NCBI RefSeq assembly: GCF_000005505.3
Contig: NC_016133.3
Span: 31,055,008-31,119,007, forward strand
Source of the DNA: Brachypodium distachyon
Lineage: Eukaryota; Streptophyta; Magnoliopsida; Poales; Poaceae
DNA: 64,000 nucleotides
Direction: 5' to 3'
Part shown: piece after piece, positions 46,860 to 60,261 of the stretch
How positions within the stretch are numbered: position 1 is the stretch's first letter
Layout: each line of letters opens with the position of its first letter
Translations under genes and position numbers: made by a program
The notes under the pieces: model-generated
Database searches by the model: none
Told to the model about the DNA's origin: nothing
Seen by the model: the letters and a program-made list of their open reading frames with translations, nothing else

Positions 46860-47690
46860 CCACCGCCGCCTCCTCCACAGAAAGCCTCCAAAACCCTAGC
46901 TAGTTCTCATCTTGAGGTTGCCTCTCATCGGTTGCACCCCTCTCGGCGGAGCAGCCTGCTACGGTACCAACTCTACCCCCCAACCCCCCCCCCCCCCCCC
47001 ACCCCCGACTTCTCCTACCTATGGTTGGTTTGTTCTTGAGTTAATCTTCCTTGCCGGCCGACCGGCCGGCCGGATTTGTTGCTGGTGCTGGGTAGATAGA
47101 CGGCACAGCGGGTAGAATATGGGTGGATCTTGAGGTATGCGACAGAAAGAGTTGATGCATGCGTGGAAGAGTTGATCTTGATACAAAGGGTTGATCTTGG
47201 GGTATGCGGTAGAAAGAGTTTTGATCGATCTTGATGGAAGTGCGTGTTAGAAAGAGTTGATCTTTGGGTATGCGGTAGAAAAATTTGATCTTGATATGCA
47301 TGTGCGTGGTAGAAAGAGTTGATCTTGAGAGGGTACGCGACAGAAAGAGTTGATCTGAGTTACTACGCTTGGAAGAGATGGTTTTGAAATCTGCGCTTGA
47401 AAGAGTTGAGGATCTTTCTCTGTGCGCTAGAAAAAGTTTATCTTGCGCTAGAAATAGTCAGCCAGCGTCAAAGAAGAGGTGTGCATGCCACAGCGAGCGA
47501 GGCACGGTCGCCGCTGCATTTCAAGCTTGCTATTTTGCTCTGTTTGCCGTCGATTGAGGAGGTCGATCGATCTTTTTGCTCTCGTTTGCGGTTTGCCGTC
47601 GCTCTAGCTTGCTGCATGAATTATGTTAAAGCCCGTATCTCAAACTTCCTTTCTGCTCTGCTGTGTTTGATTCTGGAAATCTGGATGCAG
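46860..47690 (+). other. 5' leader with long intron and degenerate tandem repeats
   Basis: A first untranslated exon probably runs from about 46860 to 46963 (donor GGTACCAA), and the acceptor GATGCAG ends at 47690, five bases before the ATG. The intron contains a run of C (near 46985-47002) and, from about 47110 to 47460, eight or nine imperfect repeats around GAAAGAGTTGATCTT with GGGTATGCG between them. A leader intron ending just before the ATG is common in highly expressed plant genes. Small open frames here are not credible genes. Confidence 0.55.
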
Positions 47691-47695
47691 GATAA

Positions 47696-50600
47696 ATGGC
47701 GACCTGGGAGGTCTCATGGGTAGATCGGCTTCCGCCCGTCAGAAACCAGGGCAATCGCCCCAGTTGCGTCCTGGAATCCAGCATGTACGCTGCGCAGGTG
47801 GTAAGGAACACCAATATTCGCAATGGTTTACTGGTGCCACCTTTGACCACGTTTCACCATGAATCCTTCATTGTGGATTACGAGCTATCCACCCAGACGT
47901 TTCTAGATGAGTGGGACAACCTCTACTACCCAGAACAAGAGCGGAGAGTACAAAATGCATTGGAGCTGTTTCGGACCCAAGGAGTCTATGCCACTTCTGA
48001 AGATTGGTTTGGTTTCGAACGTGTTAACATATCAAACTACCAAGCCCATGATTATCTGAGCTTCGAGCAGATACACGAGTATGTGTGTATGGGTCATCCG
48101 GTGCTTGGCACTTTTGGGGTCCGATCGGACTACACCATTTTTCCGTTCGAACTCATATACGAGCTGTCTCCTCCTGCGAATGAACGGGATTACACATATA
48201 TGGTCATGATTTGCGGGTGCGGCGAACTCATGGGTCGAGCCTATGTACTTTACCTCAATACCTTTGGCTGGTGGTGGGGTTACTGGGGACTTGGGAGGGT
48301 GTACTGGGACCAAATACTTCAGTTCCCGGGCACGCAGCACTGTCTGTGGACCATCGAGATGGACGGGATTCAAGTTCCAGTTCCACCCGTCGACCCACGG
48401 TCACCGCCTCCTTACCCCCCTCCGAGCAAGAGAAGAAGAACAAGATATGCTCATCAGCCGCGGCCGTTTCCCCCGGGGTATGCTCCGCAGTCCCCGCCTC
48501 CTCCGGGATCTACAGCGAATTTCTCTGGCTTGAAATCGCCGCCGGCGTTACTCCTCTGCACAGAGGCCGCCCGGAACATCCTCCTCCCTCCAGGTATCTC
48601 TCTCTTAATCCCCACCCCTCAAGCATTTGGTTCATGTTGAGTTGCCGCCATGTAACAGCTGTTTGTTCTGTGTAGATGGCACGGCGTCGAAGGCTGCCGA
48701 CTGCATAATGAACGCCTCTGCTAGTGACTCTGCGTGGCAATATAAGGTCAGCTCTTTTAAGCCTACAGTGTTTCTTCAGCACTTTGTCACGCGAAATTTC
48801 TTCTGTAGTCTGTACGTCTTGTTTCTGATAGTGATATACTCCGTATAAAACATAGAGATGAAATAAAATAAAACCTGATTGAAAAGAGAATAGGTAAGGG
48901 AGGGACAGGGACAAGACTAAAGACTTTTACCAATTATCCCTGAAAACTACTAAAATTTATCATTGGAACTGTTTGACAGATATGTGATTCGTCGGAGAAT
49001 CAGATCGCATTGGAAGCCTCAAACTTTACTTCTCAAACAAGAGGGAAGTTGAAGGGGTCCAAAATCATACTGGAAAGGTAAAAGGACTATTGGATGCATC
49101 CTTTTCTGCCATTTGTTGTTTGAAGCTTTGTGTACCCTGTGTTTCTCAAGTATTTGTGGCATATTTGTGTTTGTACTCTTTATTTCGGGTCTTTCTGGCT
49201 GTGGAATGACTTTCTAGCTTTATTTTGTTTTATATCTTGTATACAGCATGCTACCTAAAATAGTACCATCTACGTTAGAGCCATAGCACAAGCAGTTTAC
49301 ACTTTCTCTTTACACTGTTGTTACAGCTAAATAAAAGTTCATTGTCAGTCCGGGTACATTAATTCCAATCTGGCCCTTGAACGATCTGACATAAGTAAGC
49401 TAAACTGAAATATGTAATTGGTGGTGTCCTCAAATAAATATATTGCTAAAGACCCAGATAAAATAATAGAAGATCCGCTCAAGTTACATTTTTCTTAATA
49501 ATGATTCTGTTTATTTTGTAAACGGCGCATGCCCGTGATTATGCTCGTTAAACATTTTACATGCCTTTGGAGCTTGCAGAGTGATGGAGGATATGGTCAA
49601 GGCTAAGGGAGAACACCTGAAGAGTTATGACAGATATATAAAAGAATTTCACAAAAGGAACAATCAAATTCATCAGGAAAAGCTGGATATGACCCAACGA
49701 GAAAAGCTCAGTCTGCTTAAGTTTGATGAAGCTGAAGGCTATCTTTGCATTGTCCAAGTGAGTCTTGTTTACTTTTACTTTTTTGCTTATATATTTTCAA
49801 CTCAACCCTTCATTCTAGTTTCTTAATATTTGTTGGACTAGGTACCTGGCACTTCTGATAAGTATATTGCTACTTTGTAGGACGCAAAGTGTGACCATGT
49901 TATGCAACTTAGGCGGGAAACTGAGAAATGTTTATCCCGGTTACAAGTTGACAACTCTTTGGATGGCAGTGGACCTTATGTCTTTTTGAAGAAAATTGAA
50001 GATGAGATCTACGAGCCGCAGGTTTTATATCCCTTGCTTTCAGTCTTTTTTAGATGTATTTTGGAGGTTTTTATCTGTAATATACTGGCTTGCATTCTTT
50101 AGATCTGCTCGGTACTCAACTCTGTTATGGAGTTGACGAATACATGCAACCAGATACATTATAGCCAACTTCATATTGAGGAGGTGGGATGTGATTCTTT
50201 CATTTGCCACAATTTGGTTATTTTTGTTTCTTCATAGGCATTATTAGCCATCTTGTTTTTCTCTGTAGATTGAGGGTTATCTGCATAGTCACTATCTGCC
50301 ATTTGTTGTGAGGCTCGCTGAAAAAATTGAAAGGTTGGACAAATTCATATCCAAACTCAAAGCTACTGGCCATAGGGTAAGTGTAATATCCTAATTTCTG
50401 TGTATGGTAAAAGTTCTAATGGTTTGCACAAATTTCCTAATTTCTATGTATGGCCTACTTTAGTCACACATATGGAAAAACGTCGTGGTTACATAATGCC
50501 TATTGGTTTTACCTTTGTGAGCTATGCACCTTACTTACGTACCACAATTGCAATGTAGCATACCATTTAGACAGTTGAATTTGGTTATAAGTTATGACAT

Positions 50601-52236
50601 GTTTATTTCAATAGGTAAATGCTACTGAGCCTTATAAACTGATCGTTCTTATATAAAAAATTGTAGCGCCAATTATAATGATCTCTCTGAAGTTATTGTT
50701 TTATTGGTATACTTATGTCAAACATTTGCTTCATGGTTGGGAGTTACAAATTCCAACCATAGATACCACAGCTGATATGCTAAGCTATTTATCGTCGTAA
50801 AAAAATAATTAACTGTAAAACGACTTACATTTATAAAGGTGGGAGTGAATTATATGTGTTAGTGTAGGTTTATTAGGATTACTTTATCCTACAACTTAGT
50901 TAAAGTTCCCTTTCTCTTGTTTTTGAACACCCATATTAGTTTTTTTTCCGAACATGAACACTTATATTAGTTATAAAGCTAAATCAAGCATTCCTGGTTA
51001 TTTTTGTTTCTTTCTGGCCATTATCAACCATCTTGATTCTCTATGCAGGTTGAGGATTGTGCACCTGGTCTCTATCTTCCTTCTGTTATGAGGCTGGGTG
51101 CAAAACTTGAAATGCTGGAGACATTGGTATCCAAACTAAAAGCTGCTTCCCATAAGGTATCTGAACTTTAATGGTATTTTGGTAGGTTTGCACTACTCTG
51201 CTAATTTATGAGTGTGACCTACTTTAGTCACACATGTGGAAAAGATGTTGTGGGGATATAATGCATAATGGTTATATCCTTGTGAGCTATGCACCTTCAC
51301 CTTTGGATCATAATTGCAACATAGCATTAACATCCAGATATCGTTGAATTTGGTTAAAAATTATGAAGGATTTACTTTAATGGGAAATTGCTACTGAGCC
51401 TTTTAAACTGATCGATTGTTATTTAAATGAATTAGGCACTAATCATAAGGGTCTCACTGAGATTATTGTTTTATTCGTAGATGTATGCCAAACTTTGCTT
51501 TATGGTTGGAAGTTGCAAATTCCAAACTTTAGATCGTGTCAAATAGACATGCTTTTGACATACTTGAGTGTGTTCCATTCTTCATACCTAATTTAACTTT
51601 TGTACCTTAGCTGACTTTGATCTGCTTGTTTCAGTCCGATTATCGACATTTCCAAGAAGCTCTGCGCAAATGTATTTCACTTTACAATGTGGTATGTATA
51701 GTTTTGTACATGCCATCGATATCATTGTCGAGGAATTGGAGTTTCTATCTAGTTTTTCACTTCACCTGCAACTGGATCTTTCTCTTTTTTTGAAACAAAG
51801 AAAAATTGGTTTGGAAGGGCATGCATAGATGTCCAGGCAATGGGAGAACGCTGCTTTGATCTTTTCTGTGGGTCTTTGTCTGGAGGATTTCACAACTGGG
51901 TACATTTAATTTTTTTGGAAACTTGGTTGAAATACATTCCAACGATGTCTGTTAGCTGACTATTGAAAGAATAATTGATCTATTTTCTTTCATCTGTCCC
52001 CTTATTCCCCTTCCGCCCCTTTTTTAGCTGCATTTCTTATGACACCTAACTTACTGAAATGTGATTACTAATGAAAATTCAATTTCAGTGTGTCCGAATT
52101 GTAGGATTGACCTTTTTCAATTCATCTTTTGCAGGCAACAACTTCAAGCCGGGCCGTGCTGATCCTCAAGCAGTGCAGACTGACAGAAGACAAGCATGCA
52201 GAGCTTCTGCCTATTGAGTGGACAGACAACATCTGA
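47696..52236 (+). CDS. Papain-fold (C1A-like) pseudo-peptidase with helical C-terminal region; intact 10-exon gene
   Basis: Exons: 47696-48593, 48676-48746, 48980-49077, 49580-49757, 49881-50021, 50103-50183, 50269-50376, 51049-51156, 51635-51691, 52135-52236. All introns are GT/AG, all phases agree, and the sum is 1842 nt, giving 613 residues and a TGA. Residues 1 to about 225 look like a C1A peptidase: PVRNQGNRPSC gives Gln18 and Cys24 at the papain Gln/Cys positions, and LYLNTFGWWWGYWG gives Asn188 before the conserved glycines. At the catalytic His position there is Tyr168 (DYTYMVM), so peptide hydrolysis is unlikely. Then come a Pro-rich linker with a basic SKRRRTR patch and a mostly helical tail (320-613) with Lys/Glu/Leu-rich segments. 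Exons 7 and 8 are tandem duplicates. No signal peptide or membrane segment. Role unknown; a nuclear or cytosolic binding protein is plausible. Confidence 0.82.
50200..51760. repeat. Tandem duplication carrying exons 7 and 8 of the papain-like gene
   Basis: Two units of about 780 bp. Each starts in the upstream intron (GTTATTTTTGTTTCTT before the acceptor), includes a 108-bp exon (GYLHSHYLPFVVRLAEKIERLD against GLYLPSVMRLGAKLEMLE) and runs through a downstream intron with CCTACTTTAGTCACACAT and TTGTGAGCTATGCACCTT in both. Length and phase of the two exons are identical, so the duplication kept the frame. Confidence 0.85.
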
Positions 52237-52379
52237 CTATGTACGCTGACAGTTGTGAGCCGAAAAGTTAGCGTCTCGTTGCAAACTTTTTAGGTGAAGC
52301 TGCTGCGTTAACTTGATTGACCAACATTAGAGTTTCATTTTGAACTTGTGGCACCTTCTTTATGCATTAAAATAAAATA

Positions 52380-52610
52380 CTCTCTCTGACCTTGTTTATA
52401 AGATGTTTTAGCTTTGTCTTAAAAGTTTGACCAAGTTTGTGGAAAAATATATTTATGTCTACAATATGAAATAGGTATATTATAAAGATATATATCATCA
52501 CGGATTTAATAAAACTATTTAGAGTTGTTGATGTTGAAGATAATTATATAAACTTGATTAAACTGACTTGGGATAAAGTTATAACATCTTATAAAAAGGA
52601 ACCGAGATAG
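52380..52610. mobile_element. Stowaway-like MITE downstream of the papain-like gene
   Basis: The 231-bp AT-rich element starts CTCTCTCTGACCTTGTTTATAAGATGTT and ends AACATCTTATAAAAAGGAACCGAGATAG, flanked by TA. The ends are imperfect inverted repeats. Confidence 0.7.
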
Positions 52611-52614
52611 TAGC

Positions 52615-53325
52615 AGTCTAGATTAGAGCATCTCCAGCCGGGCCCCCGAAAGACCCTCCAAACACTAAATGGGGGTGCCGGCGCTGAAAAACTCACCCGG
52701 ACCACTCCCCTAAATTGAAAAAGTAGCCGGCGCGGTCCAAGAATTCAGTCGGCACTCCCAGCCCGCTCCCTACTCGGAGGGGGGGGGGGGGGGGGGCACG
52801 GGACAACACTGTCGGTGAGACAAACTAAATTGAGGTACCGACGTTTGGGGGTGCGGTTGGGTGCCGGTTTCATCCCAAACGAATTGTTTGCGTCGACATC
52901 TCCCCATATGGCCATGCGCCGGACGATTTAGGGAGAGACGAGTGAAGGTGATCTTATATCAGGAGCAACATCTTTAAAAGAATGGAAAACTGCGAGCTCA
53001 CTGTCACGTGGTAGGGATGTGTTCAGACAGTTCAGTGAGAGTTGAGAATGTTGGCAATAGAAGCCAAGGGAACATGAAGCCTAGTACATACAACGAAGGA
53101 GATCCGTGTCAGCCAGCTTGCGCTAGGTAGTGACCACATTGTATGTGTGGTTACAGAGATAAGCCAACTTTATTGCATAGTTTGAGAGTTACAGATACGT
53201 ATCAGTTGGCTACGGCTGCAACCAGAAGTCATAACTTCCCATTGATCATCCTAATTAAAGAAGTGGGTAGCCTTGAAGATGACTTGAAAAGAAAAACTCT
53301 TCATCTCTTGAAAATAATATCATTA
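52615..53325. other. GC-rich repeat block and flank, no gene
   Basis: From 52625 (GAGCATCTCCAGCCGGGCCCCC) to about 52920 is a GC-rich repeat with a pure G run near 52780-52796. GAGCATCTCCAGC ends are typical of plant MITE families, but I could not pair the ends. 52930-53325 shows no coding pattern. Confidence 0.4.
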
Positions 53326-53326
53326 T

Positions 53327-54499
53327 TTTCCTCCGTCCATGAATAAGTGACTGATACGGGTGCGGGTGGCCCGATCTTTCGATGAGATTGATAACTCTCG
53401 ATTTGGGTAGGAGGTGACGTTGACGATCCGACTACGGCCTAGGAGGCAGCGCCTTAGCAATCGATACACCAACTCCAGAGGGTTATTGATCACGCGGGGG
53501 CACGATCAACCTGACCACGAAGGTCTTTGTTCCTGCAAGCAATCGAAGAACAAGCAAGAACAAGATAAATAGCGGATGCAATCTAAAATTGCGAGTATAC
53601 TATATCAAACCAATGTCTCAACGAGACGATAAGTTGGGGTTCCGAAAGCGGTAAAACAGGTGGTCTAACCGACACACGCGATTACACGAAGTAGTAGCGA
53701 TGGCTAACTTTTAACTAAACAAAAACCCAAGGCTCCTTAGGGGGGCTCATGGGGTATATAAAGGAGGAGGGAGAGATATTTTCGTCCACCTTGAATAAGG
53801 AGTCCGAAATCCAACTCTATCTCTAACTTTCCTAACAAACTACAACTCTTTAGGAAACAAAAAAACAGATCCGTCAGCTTGTTTTGTCCGCCACGGTCAG
53901 CACGAGTCGAATCTCTTGATGGGGCCAGATCCGTTGGAAAGGTCTTGTAATTACCTTTCCAACAAGTACTTGTTTGCTTGATTTGGACTCCGGATGCGGC
54001 CTGGGTGATTAAAACAAATTCGGGTCTCCTGGCAGTTCGGACCCGAATCGGATTCAACTTTAATTCGTGATATCTTTCTCTAGCAAGCTCCGAATCATGT
54101 GCCGTTTGATTTGTTGCAAAGTACACTTGAAATCCTTCCCTCTCAGCTGTATGAATGCTTGATTCTTGTTGGCCCTCCCGTTCGCCTTCATCGTATCTCA
54201 TCTTCACCTTGGACTTGAAAAGCTCGACAAGATGCCTACGTAATAAAACGAGACAAGATAGTAGTAGCTCCGCCTCTTCATAAATATGACAATGAAAACA
54301 ATTACTACTTGAATTCACCTGATTATAAATCTTGTCAAATATTATAGAATTGAGGGCACCAAAGGTCGTATCCATGGTTAGCATGTCCATATCAGTGACT
54401 ACGACTTGTTTATATTTTCATGTATCTAAATACTATAATACGTCTAAATAAATATGAATCTAAACCAATCCGAGTCACTTATTTCCGGACAGAGGGGGT
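53327..54499. mobile_element. Stowaway-like MITE split by a 1.04-kb insertion
   Basis: Left part 53327-53352 (CTCCGTCCATGAATAAGTGACT) and right part 54394-54499 (ending GAGTCACTTATTTCCGGACAGAGGGGG) are the two halves of one element with matching inverted ends. The insertion point duplicates AGTGACT at 53346-53352 and 54394-54400. Confidence 0.8.
53353..54393. mobile_element. 1.04-kb element, copy 2 (partner at 2058-3101)
   Basis: Bounded by a 7-bp target duplication, AGTGACT. It starts GATACGGGTGCGGG and ends GTCCATATC, giving only a minimal GATA/TATC inverted end. It is about 95 percent identical to copy 1. The same minus-strand frame (217 codons, ending IPHEPP at 53737) is open. Since the differences between copies are mostly amino-acid-changing, I treat it as a non-coding mobile element of unknown class. 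The clean insertion into a MITE defines its ends. Confidence 0.75.
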
Positions 54500-55200
54500 A
54501 TGCAATTTCAAATAGCCCAACGAAATGCAGAAACTCCCACACACATGTCAGTCTTTTTGTCAACTCCATCAAACCAGTTCACAAATATATTTGTGACATT
54601 AGTTGGTGGGGGTAGATTGCACGAAATGTGGACTATCGGCGGTGCTCTTGGCGCGGCATTAAACGGCGGGCTCTTCCAGGTCATCTTGTCGGCTCGTGAT
54701 GCAGCTTCTGCGATTCTGAGTTGTCCTGCGGCTTCGACGAGGGATTTGCATTTGCAGGTTTGTACAGTCTTCTGCAGGCGTGCTTTATGGCGCCACTCCT
54801 TCATGGTGTGTGCGACGACGGCTATCTTTGCAGGTTGGTTGGCCGGGTGTGAGGAGAGGGTGGACCATCCTAGGCGAAAGCCGAGCTCTGGCTTCGGCTG
54901 GGGCCAATGATGGCGACACTCATGGACGCCGTTCACTTTCTTGAAGGCATCATTGTTCTCGCCTTCTACTCTCTCTTCGCTGGTCGAGCTTCGGGGGAAA
55001 CCTCGGATCCAGTGATGGATCAGAGGATGGTGACGCGCTGTGCGCCGCTTCCCTCCTTGGTGCCATGGCATTTGGAGTTCGCATTTGGCAATGTGTCACT
55101 GCTACGGCTATGGATCGAGGCATTGCCGCCTCTAGGTCGCCATGAGAGGAACGAGACGAAAGATTTTTTTTCGCCGATCAGGGAAAGAAACCACGAGTGA
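54500..55200 (-). pseudogene. LINE scrap joined to unassigned open frame
   Basis: The minus strand at about 54640-54508 reads VHISCNLPPPTNVTNIFVNWFDGV and VGVSAFRWAI, which fits the region after the zinc-binding domain in plant LINE ORF2. Upstream in the same frame (55071-54640) is about 140 codons rich in charged residues (HTMKEWRHKARLQ, CKSLVEAAGQLRIAEAASR) that I do not recognise as LINE. It may be an unrelated fragment fused by rearrangement, or a poorly known part of this LINE lineage. Confidence 0.45.
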
Positions 55201-56749
<1,549 letters not shown>

Positions 56750-56828
56750 TCTGGCGCGCCAGGTACATAGGGGGGCGTGCGGAGAGTTTTTGGTGACCGC
56801 CGGCGTCATCGTCTTCACCAGCTCGCCA

Positions 56829-57910
56829 TGCCGCCCAAGAAGGCAGACGAGCCCAGGATCGACCCGCGTGACTTGCTTGCCACGCGCACTCGGTCACACG
56901 ACGTCGCGCGGGCGTCGCAGGATCATGGGGATCACGGGTCCCCACAACATCAGCCACATCAACAGCCACAACAGCAACCGCTGCTGCCCCCGCCAGCCCC
57001 TCGACCGTCGGTGGACAACCGACCGAGGGGACCTTCGACACCCAGCGCCGAGGCCAGCCGCACGAACGACGCCATCGTCGGTCGTGTCAATCAGCAAGGT
57101 CACTCGCGGGCAGATGGGGAGCAGTGACATTCGCTCCAAAACCCATCCGCGTCGCGTGCGACGCCCTCCGGCTCTCTACCCCCGCGACGGGGAGCCCAAG
57201 GAGAACAGGCGGACGACAATGGGTTAGGACACCGACCGCCTCCTGCCCGTACGCGAGCAGAGGCCATCGCGGCCGCGCGTGTCATGGTGCGCTATGAGCC
57301 ACCACGGGACATGCCAGCGCACGACGTGTGGAGTGCTGAGCTTGGACGCTCTCCTCGCCATGGCTAACCGCCGCCCGGAAGGGGCGTGCGACCCGTCTGG
57401 CTCCCGTTCTGGAACGAGCCAGGGGCTCGGTTCAGGACGAGGCCAAGACCCGAGGCACAGGGATCCACCCCGCGCCTCCGGCCAACGCGCCCCGCTCACC
57501 GGGGAGCAAACCGACGTCGACCCCGGCGACTACTCGGTTGATTCCTCACCAACCGTCACGCCGATCGATGCCCGGGGCGTCCTGAACGCCGGACGTGGAG
57601 AAGACTTGCGCCAGTGACTACAACGCCGGCAATAGCGTGAGTTTAAGCGCAATCGGTCCGAGGAGCAAGGAGATGTTCCGCTCGGCGTCGACGACGGCTG
57701 CACCGCGTTTACCCGCGAGCTGCGCCAGGTGACATGGCCCCGCAAGTTCCAAGCGCCTGCGCTTGGTACTTATGACGGGACCGTGAATTCCAAGGATTTC
57801 CTCCTGACCTACACGTCAGGCATGCACGCCATTGGCGCCGATGATAAGGTCAAGGTCAACTGGTTCACGATGGTTCTGAAAGAATCAGCGAGGACCTGGT
57901 TGCTACTTAA
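56829..57910 (+). pseudogene. Ty3/gypsy gag, frameshifted and truncated
   Basis: The frame opens at 56829 (MPPKKADEPRIDPRDLLATR), with Gln/Pro-rich sequence to about 57127, and then is broken by stops and shifts. The diagnostic block is at 57715-57905: RELRQVTWPRKFQAPALGTYDG, FLLTYTSGMHAIGADDKVKVNW and FTMVLKESARTWLL, the retrotransposon gag domain of plant gypsy elements. Similarity ends abruptly at about 57910, where AT-rich DNA begins. No protease, reverse transcriptase or integrase follows. Confidence 0.78.
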
Positions 57911-58744
57911 TTCTTGTTTACAAAATATAAATATAGTTTCAGACGAATGGAGTGGATTTGCTACTTAATATTCCGGTGATCCGTGAAAAAACAACGAAAA
58001 ATTGTCAGGTCGTACCATATTTATCCTAAGTTTGACATCATACACATAAATATTTGTCTAGCATATTGAGCCTACGGGCCTCTAATCACTCTGTAGTTTT
58101 GTCCCTAACCCATTATACATACCCATCTCATTAAATCTTAGCCATCAGATATAAGATCAATTAAGAGATAATATGAACTTATTAAAAAATTGTATATTTT
58201 TGTGCTGAAGAGATGGGATTGGGATCTTCGAGGGCAATAAAATTGTGCGAGCAACAACAAAATTATCGTCCCATCTCGTAATGGTCAATGTGCTAAGTAC
58301 CTTTCAGCCGTCGTGACCACCGCTTCCTGCATACATGCCTGTCTCGGCGGCCAGCTCGAATTGGCGTTCAATTGATTGGAATCTGGTGAGTCGATCGATT
58401 GACGTCGCGTTGCGTTTGCCGCCGCACGGCGTTTTGCGTTGTCGCTTCCCGCCGGATTGCCTGGGCTCGTAGTAGATCTCACGGGATTGTGTTCGGTAGA
58501 GCAATAGAGCTTAAACATGATGGCTAATACAGAATTCCGTTTATGCTGAGCGAACCGTGATCGTGTTGTCGCAACGGAGAAAAAGAATAGTGGTGGAGAC
58601 GGACAGAGACACTATTGAAAAGCGTGCAACTTTTAATCTCAACCGTTATGCCAACGTGACATATTTAGACGGGTGTTTCCTTTTAATGGTTTAGCCCAGC
58701 GTATCATCGAACAAACATTTTGTAAGACTCGTAGATCTAACGGC
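57911..58744. other. No gene seen
   Basis: AT-rich, with a small GC-richer patch (58300-58520) where minus-strand frames are open without a domain. It separates the truncated gypsy element from the third DUF3615 copy. Confidence 0.45.
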
Positions 58745-60261
58745 TGAAAATATAGGAAAAGAAGTACCAGCATACATTGTTTTGTACATTCCCATTTCAA
58801 GACCTTCGAAAGTTGAGAAACATGCATTTTTGTAACTGTATCTGTGAGAAAAGCTACCACTCTTTATATCTGTATATTTTTTATCTGAATCATAAACTGT
58901 ACAATTGCTTAGCTTTTAACCAGGCACACCCAGCAATTATGTTTCCTCGTGCACTAAACTATACTGGTACCCAGAACAATAAGTCCCATTGACTAATCGG
59001 TAAACAGTGTGGTAATAGCACACCAGGTTAGGGGTTTGAAAATGAAGGATGGATACCTTTTTCTTAACAGTAAAAGTATATGCATTGACAACTTGTAGAC
59101 ATGTAAAAAGTTCAGTTCTGTTTGTTTTTTTTTTTTTGCTAATTATGCATCATCATAAGATCCTTGATCCCTGTTCAACAACGTCTCAGGCAAACTAGTT
59201 CACTGCAACCATATATGCCATGCTCATGACATTGACGGAGTTCTTAGTCACTTTTTATTGTCCGTACTTTTGAGAAAGTGTAATCTACTAATCTATAGAA
59301 TGTTTTTATGTAAACTAGGTTTACGGAGGAGTCGGAGGACAATGTTTCTCCAGTGGACATCGCTGTACGGCAGCCTGATGGCACAAGGAAGAGACGTTTG
59401 AGATCAGAACCAGTTGATGAAATCCGTGATAGGCAGCACCAGTAGGTTGCTGCTTTGGTGGACAAGTACAACGAGGATAACCATCTTTCCGGGGTTAATT
59501 TGCTCTCTGCCCCTCCCTCCTGCTCTCATTTTCTGCCCTGTTTTTCATTCATTCATACTGATTAATGGCTCACTGAATCCATGCTTATTGTGTTAGGATC
59601 TTGCATATGCTCTCAAAGATGTGTTGCCATACCAAATCGATTTGTGAGGGTGATATCTACAAGTGCTACCATCATATCAATTTCACTGCAAAGCCTGAAG
59701 GAGCAGTTTGTTACAATCTCTTTTTTGCTGAAGTCATATTTATGGAAGGAGAATCTGAAGAATTACCTGTCAGCTGTTTATGCAGTCTTAAACCTACTGA
59801 TAATGGTATATACTCTTATCTTACTTACCTACTTGTCGGTATTCTATACTCTTATCATGTGTCAGATAGTTTTCTAAATGTGTTTCTGGCTCTAATCTTT
59901 ACTGCGTTTCCCATAAAAAAAATATTTACTGCGTTAACCTATTTGTTTGCCCTTTTTCAACTTATCCATTATACTTGAGCTTTACATTTTTAAACATCTC
60001 TTATCGTGTACAGCCATGTGCAGTGACCAGCTATGCATGTTTTGCTACATTATATCAATCAATTTTTCGTGTGCCTGGTTTGTTATATGGCAGTTACTGA
60101 CAAATTTCCCTTTGTTGCTTATCTTTCAAAAGTAAGGTCACTGCTTTGGTTGCCAAAACAATGGAAATGCTGATATGAAGCACCCCACAGACGTTGGTTA
60201 CTCTGGTGGCCATGTAATGAACACAATTTTTCCATTTAATGGACCTAGGATACCGGCCAGA

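Noticed and set aside
52740..52800. Long G run as a functional quadruplex or telomere-like site
   Set aside because: It is a single homopolymer run of about 17 G inside a repeat, prone to length error, with no repeated G-tract pattern.
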